From Asanoa ferruginea (GTDB lineage Bacteria > Actinomycetota > Actinomycetes > Mycobacteriales > Micromonosporaceae), in contig NZ_QUMQ01000001.1 of assembly GCF_003387075.1 (NCBI RefSeq), positions 3,968,001 to 4,032,000 on the forward strand: 64,000 nucleotides of DNA, written 5' to 3'. Shown here piece by piece: positions 1-8,401 of this stretch (its first letter is position 1; each line of letters opens with the position of its first letter). Under the pieces are notes generated by a model that saw nothing but the letters and a program-made list of their open reading frames with translations, made no database searches and was not told the origin of the DNA. Made by a program: the position numbers and the translations under genes.

Positions 1-1
1 C

Positions 2-736
2 ATCGCACCCGACACCCATCAGGCGTACGTGGGAGCTGCGGCATTCGCTCACAAGGCGGGTCTGCACGCGAGCGCGATCAAAGTGGATCCCCTGCTCTAC
101 AACCACGTCGAGCCCTCGGTTGTCGGCAACGACATGCGGATCCTGGTCACCGAGATGGCCGGCCGGGCCAGCATCGAGCTCAAGAGCCGCGAGCTCGGTA
201 TCGACCTGGCCGGCCATCCCGCCGAACTTTCCCGGGTCACCCAGCGGGTCAAGGACCTCGAGGCCGGCGGCTGGTCGTTCGAGGCGGCCGACGCGAGCTT
301 CGAGTTGCTGGTCCGCGGCGAGCTCGGCGAGGTCACCCGCCCGTTCGCCCTCGAGTCCTACCGGGTGCTGGTCGAGCACCGCGAAGACGGCGCGGTGGTC
401 TCCGAGGCGACCGCCAAGGTCCGCGTGCGCGGCGAGCGGGTGATCGCGACCGCCGAAGGAAACGGCCCGATCAACGCGCTCGACGAGGCCCTGCGGCTGG
501 CGCTCTCGAAGCACTACCCGGAGCTGACCTCCTTCGTGCTGGCCGACTACAAGGTGCGCATCCTGGAGGGCTCACACGGCTCCGGCGCGGTCACCCGCGT
601 GCTGGTCGAGACCAACGACGGCCGCGGCCGCGACTTCACCACCGTGGGTGTGCACGAGAACGTGGTCGAGGCGAGCTGGCACGCCCTCGTCGACGCGCTC
701 ACCTACGGCCTCGACCGGGAGCCCGCCGTCAGCTAG
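2..736 (+). CDS. cimA: Citramalate synthase, C-terminal part (5' end outside window)
   Basis: An open frame enters from the window edge and ends at TAG 734-736, giving 244 visible residues. The opening residues IAPDTHQAYVG and the following HKAGLHASAIKVDP match the end of the TIM-barrel of the 2-isopropylmalate/citramalate synthase family. The last ~140 residues form the LeuA-type C-terminal domain, with the EGNGPINALDEAL and SHGSGAVTRV segments. The phrase FEAADASFELL is characteristic of the citramalate synthase branch rather than LeuA. The enzyme condenses pyruvate with acetyl-CoA to (R)-citramalate, a threonine-independent entry into isoleucine synthesis. Catalytic residues lie upstream of the window and cannot be checked. 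The assignment to CimA over other members is by remembered family resemblance. Confidence 0.9.
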   Translation: MAPDTHQAYVGAAAFAHKAGLHASAIKVDPLLYNHVEPSVVGNDMRILVTEMAGRASIELKSRELGIDLAGHPAELSRVTQRVKDLEAGGWSFEAADASFELLVRGELGEVTRPFALESYRVLVEHREDGAVVSEATAKVRVRGERVIATAEGNGPINALDEALRLALSKHYPELTSFVLADYKVRILEGSHGSGAVTRVLVETNDGRGRDFTTVGVHENVVEASWHALVDALTYGLDREPAVS

Positions 737-1733
737 GCGGCAACGACACTTCGGCGAAGACGGCGCTGTGGTCGCTGCCCGGCAGCGGCCACACCGCGAA
801 CTCGCGCACCGCCACCCGAGGATCGATCAGGATGTGATCGATCGCGATCGGCGGCAGCTTGAAACTACGGTCGATCGGGCGCCAGGTGCCCTTCAGGCCG
901 TGCCCGGTCTTGATTGCCGCGTCGTCATATCCCGTGTCCAGCAAGGCCCGCATCGGCTGGTGGTCCACTGTGGCGTTGAAGTCGCCCATCAACAGCCTGA
1001 TTGGACCGTCTGGTGTGGCCGGTGACTGGCCGCGCAAACCGGCGAACCAGCACGGCACGTCGGCGACGGTCAGCGGTGCGCACGAGTGCACCGACTCGAC
1101 CACCAGCGGGGCGGCGCCGGGCAGCGTGACCGTCGCGTACGCCTGGGTGAATCCCGACCTGTCCTGGTGGATCCCGGCGCCGGTGAGCGGCACCCGGGAG
1201 TAGAGCCCACCGTTGACGTAGATCGTCGGGTCGTTGACGATCCGGTGCGGCAGCAACGTGCCGATGCCGGCCGCGTCGAGCCCCGCGATGACGACGGTGT
1301 TGAGCTCCTGCACCGCGAGCACGTCGATGTGGTGCTCGCGGACCAGCCGCACCAGCGCGGCCGGGTCGGCCTCGCCGTGCTTGACGTTGGCGGTCAGCAC
1401 CCGCAGCCGCGGCCCGCCCGTGTCGGCCGCCCCGGCCGGCAACGCCCGCGGCAGCACCACGCCGGCCAGCGCCGCCAGCGACAGCGCCGCGACCGCCGCC
1501 GCGCGCCAGCGCCGCAGGGCCAGGGCGCCGATCAACGGCACCACCGTCAGGCCAGCCGTGTAGGGCGTATACGCGATCAGTTGCACCAGCGGGCCGCGTT
1601 CCCAGCCGCCGAGCCGGATCGCCGTCCAGGCCACCCCCGGCGCGACGGCGAGCCAACAGGCCACCGCCGCCGCGACCGACCGCCCCCGCTGGTCGGGCGC
1701 GACGTCGCTGGTCTGTTGGCGCGCCGTCCGCAT
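729..1733 (-). CDS. Membrane-anchored endonuclease/exonuclease/phosphatase (EEP) family protein
   Basis: A 334-residue protein read from ATG 1733. Three hydrophobic segments (about residues 19-41, 49-73 and 77-97) are followed by an EEP domain from about residue 108 to the end. The EEP signature residues are visible: the metal-binding Glu in VLAVQELN, the GDFNAT motif, IDHILIDP and the terminal GSDHSAVFAEV with the catalytic Asp-His pair. The domain probably faces outside; the substrate (nucleic acid, phosphoinositide or other phosphodiester) cannot be told from sequence. Its 3' end overlaps the cimA stop by 8 bp on the opposite strand. In-frame extension upstream of 1733 lacks a plausible start with an SD and would run into the next, divergent gene. 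A protein of the same architecture is encoded at 15528-17411. Confidence 0.85.
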   Translation of the reverse strand: MRTARQQTSDVAPDQRGRSVAAAVACWLAVAPGVAWTAIRLGGWERGPLVQLIAYTPYTAGLTVVPLIGALALRRWRAAAVAALSLAALAGVVLPRALPAGAADTGGPRLRVLTANVKHGEADPAALVRLVREHHIDVLAVQELNTVVIAGLDAAGIGTLLPHRIVNDPTIYVNGGLYSRVPLTGAGIHQDRSGFTQAYATVTLPGAAPLVVESVHSCAPLTVADVPCWFAGLRGQSPATPDGPIRLLMGDFNATVDHQPMRALLDTGYDDAAIKTGHGLKGTWRPIDRSFKLPPIAIDHILIDPRVAVREFAVWPLPGSDHSAVFAEVSLPPS

Positions 1734-1808
1734 GAGAAGAACGCTAACCAGGCCGTGTGAAGGATTGGTGGGCTTCCGGCGGAGATCCACCCGACGTATC
1801 GTCGCCCG

Positions 1809-2750
1809 ATGTCCATCGACGCCCGCGCCGTCTGCGCGGCGTTCGGCCTCCCGGAGCGCGGGGCGACGCTGGCGCCGCACGTGCACTCCAGCAGCCGGAC
1901 CTGGCGGCTGACCACCGCCGATGGTGGCCGGTTCATCGTCAAGCACGTGCCGGATGGCCGCGAGACCGAGTTCGCGGCCGGGATGGCGTTCGAACAGGAC
2001 GCGATCGCCGCCGGCATCCCCGCGCCCCGTCCGGTCCGGCCGTCGCATCCCGCGTTCGGGTGCGCCGCCGAGCTGCCCGGCGGCATCCTCGTCCGGGTCT
2101 CCGAGTGGATCGAGGGCCGACCGGTCCGGGCCGGCGACGACCTGGCCGACTGGCTCGGCGCCACGCTCGCCCGGCTCCACACGCTGCGCCCGCTGGCGAC
2201 GGCCGAGCCGGTCGTCTACGGCATCTTCGAGCCCGCGGACTGGGCCCGGTGGCACGCGGAGGCAACAACCCAGGAGCGGCCGTGGGCGGGAGTGCTGGGG
2301 GAGCGGTTGGCCGACGTGGCGGCGGCGACCGCCTGGGTGGCCGGGGCGTTCGCCGGCACGCCCGACTACGTGCTCACCCACCGTGACCTGGAGCCGTGGA
2401 ACGTGCTGGTCACCCCCGCCGGGCCGGTGATCGTCGACTGGGACGGTGCTGGCCCCGACAGCGCCGGCCTGGTCGCCGCGCATGCCGCGTACGCCTTCGG
2501 TGGTGGTCATGGTCCAGGCACGGATCGGGCCCTGGCCGCCTACGTGGCCCACGGCGGGCGGCTGCCGCCCCCGGCGGACCGATACGCCCGGCGCGCGGGC
2601 CTGATGCTCAGCCGCCTCGTCTGGCGGATGCGGGCGACCCTCGGCCAGGACGATCCGGGGCCGTTTCCGCTCGACGAGCTCGACCGGACGGCCGCCGACC
2701 GGCTTCGTGATCTACCGCTGTTCGTCGCTGACCTGCGCGAACCTAGATGA
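1809..2750 (+). CDS. Aminoglycoside phosphotransferase (APH)-family kinase
   Basis: A 313-residue protein with the APH/choline-kinase fold. The catalytic loop HRDLEPWNVL begins near residue 191 (Brenner motif with Asp and Asn), and VDWDGAGPDS supplies the metal-binding Asp about 20 residues later. An N-terminal lobe Lys is visible in RFIVKHVPDG. The second catalytic-loop position is Glu (HRDLEPWN, more usually HxDxxPxN). The family phosphorylates small molecules such as antibiotics or sugars; nothing in the sequence indicates which. It lies alone between two divergent or separate units, 75 bp from the divergent EEP gene. A paralogous family member begins at 63600. Confidence 0.82.
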   Translation: MSIDARAVCAAFGLPERGATLAPHVHSSSRTWRLTTADGGRFIVKHVPDGRETEFAAGMAFEQDAIAAGIPAPRPVRPSHPAFGCAAELPGGILVRVSEWIEGRPVRAGDDLADWLGATLARLHTLRPLATAEPVVYGIFEPADWARWHAEATTQERPWAGVLGERLADVAAATAWVAGAFAGTPDYVLTHRDLEPWNVLVTPAGPVIVDWDGAGPDSAGLVAAHAAYAFGGGHGPGTDRALAAYVAHGGRLPPPADRYARRAGLMLSRLVWRMRATLGQDDPGPFPLDELDRTAADRLRDLPLFVADLREPR

Positions 2751-2774
2751 TCATAAGAATAGTCGCCACAAATT

Positions 2775-2788
2775 GGGCTAAATAGCCC
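2775..2788. promoter_or_regulatory. Short inverted repeat upstream of the MoxR operon
   Basis: Perfect 6-bp arms GGGCTA and TAGCCC separated by AA, set in an unusually AT-rich 70-bp gap between the APH gene and moxR. It could be an operator for the MoxR operon or a weak transcript end for the upstream gene. There is no T-tract. Function is inferred only from position. Confidence 0.3.
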
Positions 2789-2821
2789 CCAATCCCGTGA
2801 CCAACCGGGACGCTCGACATC

Positions 2822-3913
2822 ATGACGCCCAGTTTGCCGCCACCGTCCGAGTTCGACTTCGCGGAGGAAACGCCCGACGAGGCTTACGCGGCGGGCTCGG
2901 ATCCGGCCGCCGCGAGGCGCACCGGTGCGGCCCTCGAGGAAGTGCTCTTCGAGGTCAAACGGGTGATCGTCGGGCAGGACAAGCTGGTCGAACGGCTGGT
3001 CGTCGCCCTGCTCGCCAACGGACACTGCCTGCTGGAGGGCGTGCCCGGCGTGGCCAAGACGCTCGCCGCACAGACCCTCGCCGAGACCGTCGGCGGCAGC
3101 TTCGCCCGGATCCAGTTCACCCCCGACCTCGTGCCGTCCGACATCGTCGGGACCCGGATCTACCGCTCGTCGACCGAGTCGTTCGATGTCGAGCTCGGGC
3201 CGGTGATGGCCAACCTGGTGCTCGCCGACGAGATCAACCGGGCGCCGGCCAAGGTGCAGTCGGCGTTGCTGGAGGCGATGGCCGAGCGCCAGGTCTCGAT
3301 CGGCGGCAAGTCCTGGCCGGTGCCCGAGCCGTTCCTCGTGCTCGCCACCCAGAACCCGATCGAGTCCGAGGGCGTTTACCACCTCCCCGAGGCCCAGCGG
3401 GACCGATTCCTGATGCGGGTCGTGGTCGGCTACCCGACCGACGAGGAGGAGCTGGGCATCCTCTACCGGATGAGCGGCGACCGGCCCAAGCCCAGGCAGG
3501 TGCTGGACCCGGCCCGATTGCGCGAGTTGCAGGAGCTCAACCGCAAGGTCTTCGTGCATCACGCGATCGCCGAGTACGTCGTCCGCCTGGTGCTGGCCAC
3601 CCGCGAGCCGGGCCGGTTCGGACTGGTGGAGGTGGCCAAGCAGCTCGCCTACGGCGCCAGCCCGCGGGCCACCCTCGGCCTGGTCGCCGCCGCGCGCGGG
3701 CTGGCCGTGCTGCGCGGCCGCGACTACGTGGTGCCCGACGACGTCCGGGAACTGGCCACCGAGGTGATCGCACACCGGCTGGTGCTCTCCTTCGACGCGG
3801 TCGCCGACGGGGTGTCCGCCGAGTCCGTCGTCGAGAAGCTCGTCGACGTGGTCCCACCGCCCCACCTGGCGGCGGAGCCGGACGAAGAGCTTCGGGGACT
3901 GGCGGCGGCATGA
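2822..3913 (+). CDS. MoxR-type AAA+ ATPase
   Basis: A 363-residue MoxR-family chaperone ATPase. Walker A GVPGVAKT is at about residues 73-80 and Walker B LVLADEIN near 132-139. ATQNPIE (sensor 1 region), the arginine-finger region AQRDRFLMR and the C-terminal lid follow in the usual order. MoxR ATPases work with DUF58 and VWA-domain partners to mature or insert metal cofactors and to maintain the cell envelope. The next gene overlaps by 4 bp (ATGA), and the one after that also overlaps, so the three form a translationally coupled operon. The N-terminal 25 residues are acidic and variable. Confidence 0.93.
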   Translation: MTPSLPPPSEFDFAEETPDEAYAAGSDPAAARRTGAALEEVLFEVKRVIVGQDKLVERLVVALLANGHCLLEGVPGVAKTLAAQTLAETVGGSFARIQFTPDLVPSDIVGTRIYRSSTESFDVELGPVMANLVLADEINRAPAKVQSALLEAMAERQVSIGGKSWPVPEPFLVLATQNPIESEGVYHLPEAQRDRFLMRVVVGYPTDEEELGILYRMSGDRPKPRQVLDPARLRELQELNRKVFVHHAIAEYVVRLVLATREPGRFGLVEVAKQLAYGASPRATLGLVAAARGLAVLRGRDYVVPDDVRELATEVIAHRLVLSFDAVADGVSAESVVEKLVDVVPPPHLAAEPDEELRGLAAA

Positions 3914-4887
3914 GCCGGCGGGCGCCCGAGGTGACCGTCCGGCAGTTGGCGCCGGAGGAACGCCTGCGCCGGCTGGAGCTGATGGTCACCCGGCGCCTCG
4001 ACGGCATGCTCCAGGGCCAGTATCTCGGCCTGCTGCCCGGCCCCGGGTCCGAGTTCTCCGGCTCCCGCGAATACCGGCCGGGCGAGGACGAGGTGCGCTG
4101 GATGGACTGGGCGGTCACCGCCCGCACCAACGTGCCGCACGTCCGCGAGGTCGACGCCGACCGGGAGCTGACCACCTGGGTGCTGGTCGACGGGTCGGCG
4201 AGCATGGACTTCGGCACCGCCGAGGTGGAGAAGCGCGAGCTGGCGGTGGCCGCGGTCGCCGCCGTCGGTTTCCTCACCGCGGGCGCCGGCAACCGGCTCG
4301 GCGCGCATGTGTTGCGCCAGGACGGCATCCGCAGGGTGCCACCGCGCACCGGCCGGGTGCACCTCCAGGCGCTGCTGCACGAGCTGCTCGGCGCCGATCG
4401 CGACGGGGAGAGCGAGGAGGGCGCCGACCTCGCCACCGCCATCGAGGGATTGCAGCGGTCGGCCGTCCATAGGGGACTGGCCGTGATCGTCTCCGACTTC
4501 CTCGACGACACCGGCGAAGATCGGGAACCGAGCTGGGAGCGGCCGCTCAAGCGGCTGGCGGCCCGGCACCAGGTGCTCGCTGTCGAGGTGACCGACCCGC
4601 GCGAGCTGGAACTGCCGGACGTCGGCCTGATCACCTTCGTCGACCCGGAGACCGGCCGGCGGCGCGAGGTCTCGACCGGAAACCGGAAGCTGCGGGAACG
4701 GTACGCGGACGCGGCCCGCCAACAACGTGAAGCGGTGGGCGACGCCCTGCGCCGGTCGGGCGCCAGCCACCTTCCACTGCGGACGGATCGGGACTGGGTC
4801 GCCGACATCGTGCGCTACGTGCTGCACCAGCGCCGGCGAGCCTCCGCGGCACCGGCCCGGCGGCGACCCATGGGAGGAGCGGGGTGA
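3910..4887 (+). CDS. DUF58 domain protein
   Basis: A 325-residue protein beginning at ATG 3910, which overlaps the moxR stop by 4 bp. The DUF58 signature segment REYRPGEDEVRWMDW lies at about residues 53-67. It is followed by a VWA-like fold with a degenerate MIDAS, LVDGSASMDFG, near residue 95. No membrane segment is evident, unlike many DUF58 proteins. In MoxR operons the DUF58 protein is thought to bind the ATPase and a client; the client is not known here. It is coupled to the VWA gene downstream by GTGA. Confidence 0.9.
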   Translation: MSRRAPEVTVRQLAPEERLRRLELMVTRRLDGMLQGQYLGLLPGPGSEFSGSREYRPGEDEVRWMDWAVTARTNVPHVREVDADRELTTWVLVDGSASMDFGTAEVEKRELAVAAVAAVGFLTAGAGNRLGAHVLRQDGIRRVPPRTGRVHLQALLHELLGADRDGESEEGADLATAIEGLQRSAVHRGLAVIVSDFLDDTGEDREPSWERPLKRLAARHQVLAVEVTDPRELELPDVGLITFVDPETGRRREVSTGNRKLRERYADAARQQREAVGDALRRSGASHLPLRTDRDWVADIVRYVLHQRRRASAAPARRRPMGGAG

Positions 4888-5864
4888 ACGGGACGCCGAA
4901 CGTCGCCTTCCTCAACCCGGGCCGGCTCTGGCTGCTGATCGGCGTCGCGCTGGTGGCGATCGCCTACGTGCTGATGCAGCGGCGACGCAGCCGCTACGCG
5001 GTGCGGTTCACCAACCTGCGCCTGCTCGACAAGGTCGCGCCGAACCGGCCGGCCTGGCGCCGGCACGTGCCGGCCGCGCTGTTCCTGGCGATGCTCGCCC
5101 TGCTGGTGGTCGGCTTCGCCCGGCCGACCGACGAGGTGCGGGTGCCGAAGGAACGGGCGACCGTGATCATCGCGGTCGACGTCTCGGCCTCAATGCTCGC
5201 CACCGACGTGCGCCCGGACCGCCTGCGGGCGGCGAAGGAGGCCGCCCGGGACTTCGCCGACCAGTTGCCCGACCACTTCAACGTCGGCCTGGTCGCGTTC
5301 GCCGGCAACGCCACGGTCGTGGTGCCGCCCGGCACCGACCGCGACGTGCTCAAGGCCGGCGTCGACCGGCTCTCGGAGACGACCGCGGGGCTGGGCGGCA
5401 CGGCGATCGGCGAGGCGATCACCACCTCGCTGGCCGCGATCCGCAGCGTCGACCCGCGGGCCGACAAGGACCCGCCGCCGGCCCGCATCGTGCTGCTCTC
5501 CGACGGCGCAAACACGTCCGGCCGGGATCCCGACGAGGCGGCCGGCGAGGCCAACACGATGAACGTTCCGGTCGACACGATCTCGTTCGGCACCACGGCC
5601 GGGGAGATCGCCCGGCGCGGCGGGGTCGCGATGTCGGTGCCGGTCGACGGCGAGACGCTGCGCGGGGTCGCCGAGAAGACCAACGGCGGCTACCACGAGG
5701 CCGACTCCAAAGAGGAACTCCAAGCGGTGTACGCCGACATCGGCAGCTCCGTCGGCTACGTCAAGGAACGCGCGGATGTCTCGGCGCGCTTCATCGGCCT
5801 GGCTCTGCTCATCGCGGTGGCCGCCGCACTCGCGTCGATGTTCTGGTTCTCCAGGATCCCGTGA
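4884..5864 (+). CDS. BatA-like VWA domain membrane protein
   Basis: A 326-residue protein starting at GTG 4884, overlapping the DUF58 stop by 4 bp. There are N-terminal membrane segments at about residues 12-30 and 58-77, a von Willebrand A domain from about 90 to 280 with the MIDAS motif VDVSASM near residue 98, and a C-terminal membrane helix at about 303-322 (FIGLALLIAVAAALASMFWF). This is the usual topology of BatA/BatB-type partners of MoxR, with the VWA domain outside the membrane. The gene closes the coupled moxR-DUF58-VWA unit. The protease gene follows after 16 bp and is probably co-transcribed. Confidence 0.9.
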   Translation: MNGTPNVAFLNPGRLWLLIGVALVAIAYVLMQRRRSRYAVRFTNLRLLDKVAPNRPAWRRHVPAALFLAMLALLVVGFARPTDEVRVPKERATVIIAVDVSASMLATDVRPDRLRAAKEAARDFADQLPDHFNVGLVAFAGNATVVVPPGTDRDVLKAGVDRLSETTAGLGGTAIGEAITTSLAAIRSVDPRADKDPPPARIVLLSDGANTSGRDPDEAAGEANTMNVPVDTISFGTTAGEIARRGGVAMSVPVDGETLRGVAEKTNGGYHEADSKEELQAVYADIGSSVGYVKERADVSARFIGLALLIAVAAALASMFWFSRIP

Positions 5865-5880
5865 GAAGGGGGACGAGGCG

Positions 5881-6780
5881 ATGACGACCACACCGACGAT
5901 GCCACCGGGTCTCGGCGAGCCGCGCGGTCCCGAGTACGTCTCCCCGGACCTCGACCTGATCGGCGCCGACGGGCGGCCACCGACGGGCCGCAAGCGCCGC
6001 ACGTTCTCCACCGCCGGCTGGCGCCGGGCCGCGCTGGCCGCCGCCGCGGTGGTCGTGGTCGCCGCCATTTCCGGTGGTCTGGCCGGTGGCTACGTGGCCC
6101 GGCAGCAGACCCGGGCGGGCGTGCAGCCGTCCCCGTCGGCGAGCGCTGCGGCCGGCGGGGGCAGCTCGGCCGATCTGATCGCGGCCGCCGGCAACACGCT
6201 TCAGGGCGTGGTCTCGGTCGAGGTGCGCAACGCCGACGGCAGCGCGTCGACCGGCTCCGGTTTCGCGATCGACACCAACCAGAACGTCATCACCAACGAC
6301 CACACGCTGGGCAGCGGCGAACCGCGCGCGGTGTATCTGGAGACGCCCAAGGGGCAGCGGATACCGGCCACATTGGTCGGTCGCGACCCCGACCGCGACA
6401 TCGCCGTGCTCAAGGTGCCGTCGACGACCGGCCTGCGTCCGCTGCCGCTCGCCAAGGCCGGCACCACCCGGGTCGGCGAGCCGGTGCTCGCCGTCGGCAC
6501 CCCGCTCGGGCTCTCCGGCACGGTGACCGCCGGCATCGTCAGCGCGCTCGACCGTGAGGTGCAACTGCCGAAGGGCCGGCGCCAGACCGCGATCCAGACG
6601 GACGCGTCGATCAACCCGGGCAACTCCGGTGGGCCGCTGGTCAACGCCCGCGGCGAGGTGGTCGGCGTCAACACGGCGATCGCGTCGCTGGAGGGCGGCG
6701 GCTCGATCGGGATCGGCTTCGCGATCCCGATCGAGCAGGCCTCCCAGGCGGCCGACCGGATCATCGCCGGCGGCGGCTAG
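5881..6780 (+). CDS. Membrane-anchored trypsin-like (HtrA/DegP-type) serine protease without PDZ domain
   Basis: A 299-residue protein from ATG 5881, preceded by a purine-rich GAGAAGGGGGACGAGG. It has a cytoplasmic N-terminus, one membrane helix at about residues 44-68, a low-complexity linker, then an S1C protease domain. The catalytic triad is visible: His141 in TNDHTLGSG, Asp in GRDPDRDIAVLKV, and Ser249 in INPGNSGGP. The chain ends right after the protease fold (ASQAADRIIAGGG), so the PDZ domain common in HtrA is missing. Its position directly after the MoxR operon suggests envelope quality control linked to that system. Confidence 0.9.
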   Translation: MTTTPTMPPGLGEPRGPEYVSPDLDLIGADGRPPTGRKRRTFSTAGWRRAALAAAAVVVVAAISGGLAGGYVARQQTRAGVQPSPSASAAAGGGSSADLIAAAGNTLQGVVSVEVRNADGSASTGSGFAIDTNQNVITNDHTLGSGEPRAVYLETPKGQRIPATLVGRDPDRDIAVLKVPSTTGLRPLPLAKAGTTRVGEPVLAVGTPLGLSGTVTAGIVSALDREVQLPKGRRQTAIQTDASINPGNSGGPLVNARGEVVGVNTAIASLEGGGSIGIGFAIPIEQASQAADRIIAGGG

Positions 6781-6783
6781 GAC

Positions 6784-7695
6784 CTACCGCAGGTGCGCGG
6801 TGAGCCAGGCCTCGCGGTCGGCGCGGGCGGCCGCGTTGAGTTCGTGGCCGGCGTCGGGGTAGAGGTGGTAGTCCTTGGGCTCCGACGCGAGCGAGACGAG
6901 CGCGCGGCGGGTCGAGTCGGGCACGAAGAAGTCGGGCTCCGCGAACTGGAAGAGCAGCGGCACCCCGCGCCGGTCGGCGACGAAGTGGATCGGGTCGACC
7001 CGCTCGAAGAGCTTCTCGTAGGCGATCGTGGCGTCGCCGGAGAGGCCGAGGAAGAACGTCGCGAACCAGTTGCTGAAGGTGGCGTCGACGTTCATCGCCA
7101 CCGCGGCGCTGACCCGGTTCTGGTCAACGGAGGCGAGCAGCAGGCCATACATGCCGCCGTAGTCGTGGCCGACCACCGCGGCCCGGGAAACGCCGGCGCG
7201 GGCGGTGAGCAGGTCGAGCCCGCGGCGCAGCCGGACCGTCTGGGCCACCACGTTGGCGACGTCGCGCTGATCGCCGACCACGTCGATCGACCACGGGAAG
7301 GTGAGGTCGGGCAGCAGTGCCACGGCACCCTGCCGGGCCCGGGCCACCGCCTCGTCGAGGAACTCCAGGCGGCTGCTGGTCGGGTTGGGCGGCTCGAACC
7401 AGTGCAGGTAGAGGACCGCGGGGTAGTGGCCCTTGCGGGCCGGCTCGACCAGGTAGGCGCGCACCGGGTCGCCGTCGCGGCCGGCATAGGTGATGTCGCG
7501 GACCAGCACGCCGTCGCGATTTTCCACGCTGTGCTGGGTGATGGTGACCGGCCCGCGTTTGTAGGCGAACGGGTCGGTGCCGGCCGATGAGGCCGGCACG
7601 GCAGGGCTACCCAACGGCGCTGCCAGCGCCGCCGATCCCGTCAGTAGAGCCGCCGCGATGAGCCCGGTGGCGGACAGGGTGCGAAGCGGGCGCAT
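6784..7695 (-). CDS. Secreted alpha/beta hydrolase
   Basis: A 303-residue protein starting at ATG 7695 behind a strong SD (AGGAGG, 4 nt spacer). It opens with a signal peptide (residues 1 to about 26, ending ALAAPLGSPA). The hydrolase core resembles the dienelactone-hydrolase/acetyl-xylan-esterase group: YLHWFEPPN near the oxyanion region, a nucleophile elbow GHDYGGMYG and a late catalytic His in DAGHELN. The elbow has Asp where most esterases have Ser, as in haloalkane dehalogenases and some epoxide hydrolases. The substrate is unknown. It converges on the protease gene and is divergent from the CGNR regulator. Confidence 0.82.
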   Translation of the reverse strand: MRPLRTLSATGLIAAALLTGSAALAAPLGSPAVPASSAGTDPFAYKRGPVTITQHSVENRDGVLVRDITYAGRDGDPVRAYLVEPARKGHYPAVLYLHWFEPPNPTSSRLEFLDEAVARARQGAVALLPDLTFPWSIDVVGDQRDVANVVAQTVRLRRGLDLLTARAGVSRAAVVGHDYGGMYGLLLASVDQNRVSAAVAMNVDATFSNWFATFFLGLSGDATIAYEKLFERVDPIHFVADRRGVPLLFQFAEPDFFVPDSTRRALVSLASEPKDYHLYPDAGHELNAAARADREAWLTAHLR

Positions 7696-7770
7696 GGTCC
7701 TCCTAACGAGCGTGATGTCGAATACATGTTAGAGACGGTAGGGCTCGCGCGTTTAACGCGTCAAGGGCCT

Positions 7771-7786
7771 TAGACTCATTAGAGTG
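7771..7786 (+). promoter_or_regulatory. Leaderless promoter (-10) of the CGNR gene in the divergent intergenic region
   Basis: A -10-like hexamer TAGACT (7771-7776) ends 7 nt before the GTG start at 7784, which would place the transcription start at the start codon. No SD precedes the GTG. The 88-bp gap also holds the near-palindrome GCGTTTAACGC (7749-7759) and, on the opposite strand, TAACAT as a possible -10 for the hydrolase gene. The near-palindrome sits where a regulator could act on both promoters. Confidence 0.45.
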
Positions 7787-8401
7787 TTGAGCGTCGAACT
7801 CCGGCCGGCCCGTCCCGTCGCGCATGCCCTCGGCGGCCGGCTGTCGCTGGCCCTGGTCAACAGCGTGCTGTGGCGACGCTCCGCCGAGCCGATCGAGCGG
7901 ATCACCGACTACCCGTCGCTGGCCGGCTATCTCTGCGACGCCGGTGGCATCGACGACGCCGCGCTGGCCGCCCTGGAGGCCGAGGCCGCCGGCGACCCGA
8001 CCGCGGCCCGGGGCGCCCTCGACCGCACGCTGGCCCTCCGCGAGGCGCTGTTCCGGCTGTTCTCCGCGGTCGCGGCCGGCGGCGAGCCCGACGGCGCCGA
8101 CCTGGCCGTGCTCGACCGCGCCTTCCGGGCCGGGATGCGGCAACTGCGGGTCGGCGTGGGCAGCGGGCGCGGCTACCGCCCCGGCTGGACCGGGCTCGAC
8201 GTGCCGGCCTGGGAGGCGGCCGCCGACGCGGTCGCGGTGCTCGGCTCACCCGACGTGCCACCGCTCAAGCAGTGCCCGGGCGAATCCTGCGGCTGGGTGT
8301 TCGTCGACGAGAGCCGCAACCACAGTAGACAGTGGTGCGACAGCCGGATGTGTGGCAACCGGGCCCGGGCCCGCCGCCACTACCAGAAGAAGCGGGCCTA
8401 G
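7784..8401 (+). CDS. CGNR zinc-finger (ABATE domain) putative stress-induced regulator
   Basis: A 205-residue protein. The C-terminal 45 residues carry the CGNR zinc finger, with Cys pairs in QCPGESCGW and WCDSRMCGNRARARRHY. The N-terminal ~150 residues are the helical ABATE domain that accompanies it. The family is thought to be made of DNA-binding stress regulators; direct data on targets are scarce. It is transcribed away from the secreted hydrolase, so regulation of that neighbour is a reasonable guess. The GTG at 7784 is chosen because of the leaderless promoter. The 3' end overlaps the convergent gene by 4 bp. Confidence 0.85.
   Translation: MLSVELRPARPVAHALGGRLSLALVNSVLWRRSAEPIERITDYPSLAGYLCDAGGIDDAALAALEAEAAGDPTAARGALDRTLALREALFRLFSAVAAGGEPDGADLAVLDRAFRAGMRQLRVGVGSGRGYRPGWTGLDVPAWEAAADAVAVLGSPDVPPLKQCPGESCGWVFVDESRNHSRQWCDSRMCGNRARARRHYQKKRA

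Noticed and set aside
729-2552. A 607-residue reading of the minus-strand EEP gene
   Set aside because: The extra N-terminal half lies opposite the APH gene and is Arg/Gly/Pro-rich shadow sequence. The real protein starts at ATG 1733.
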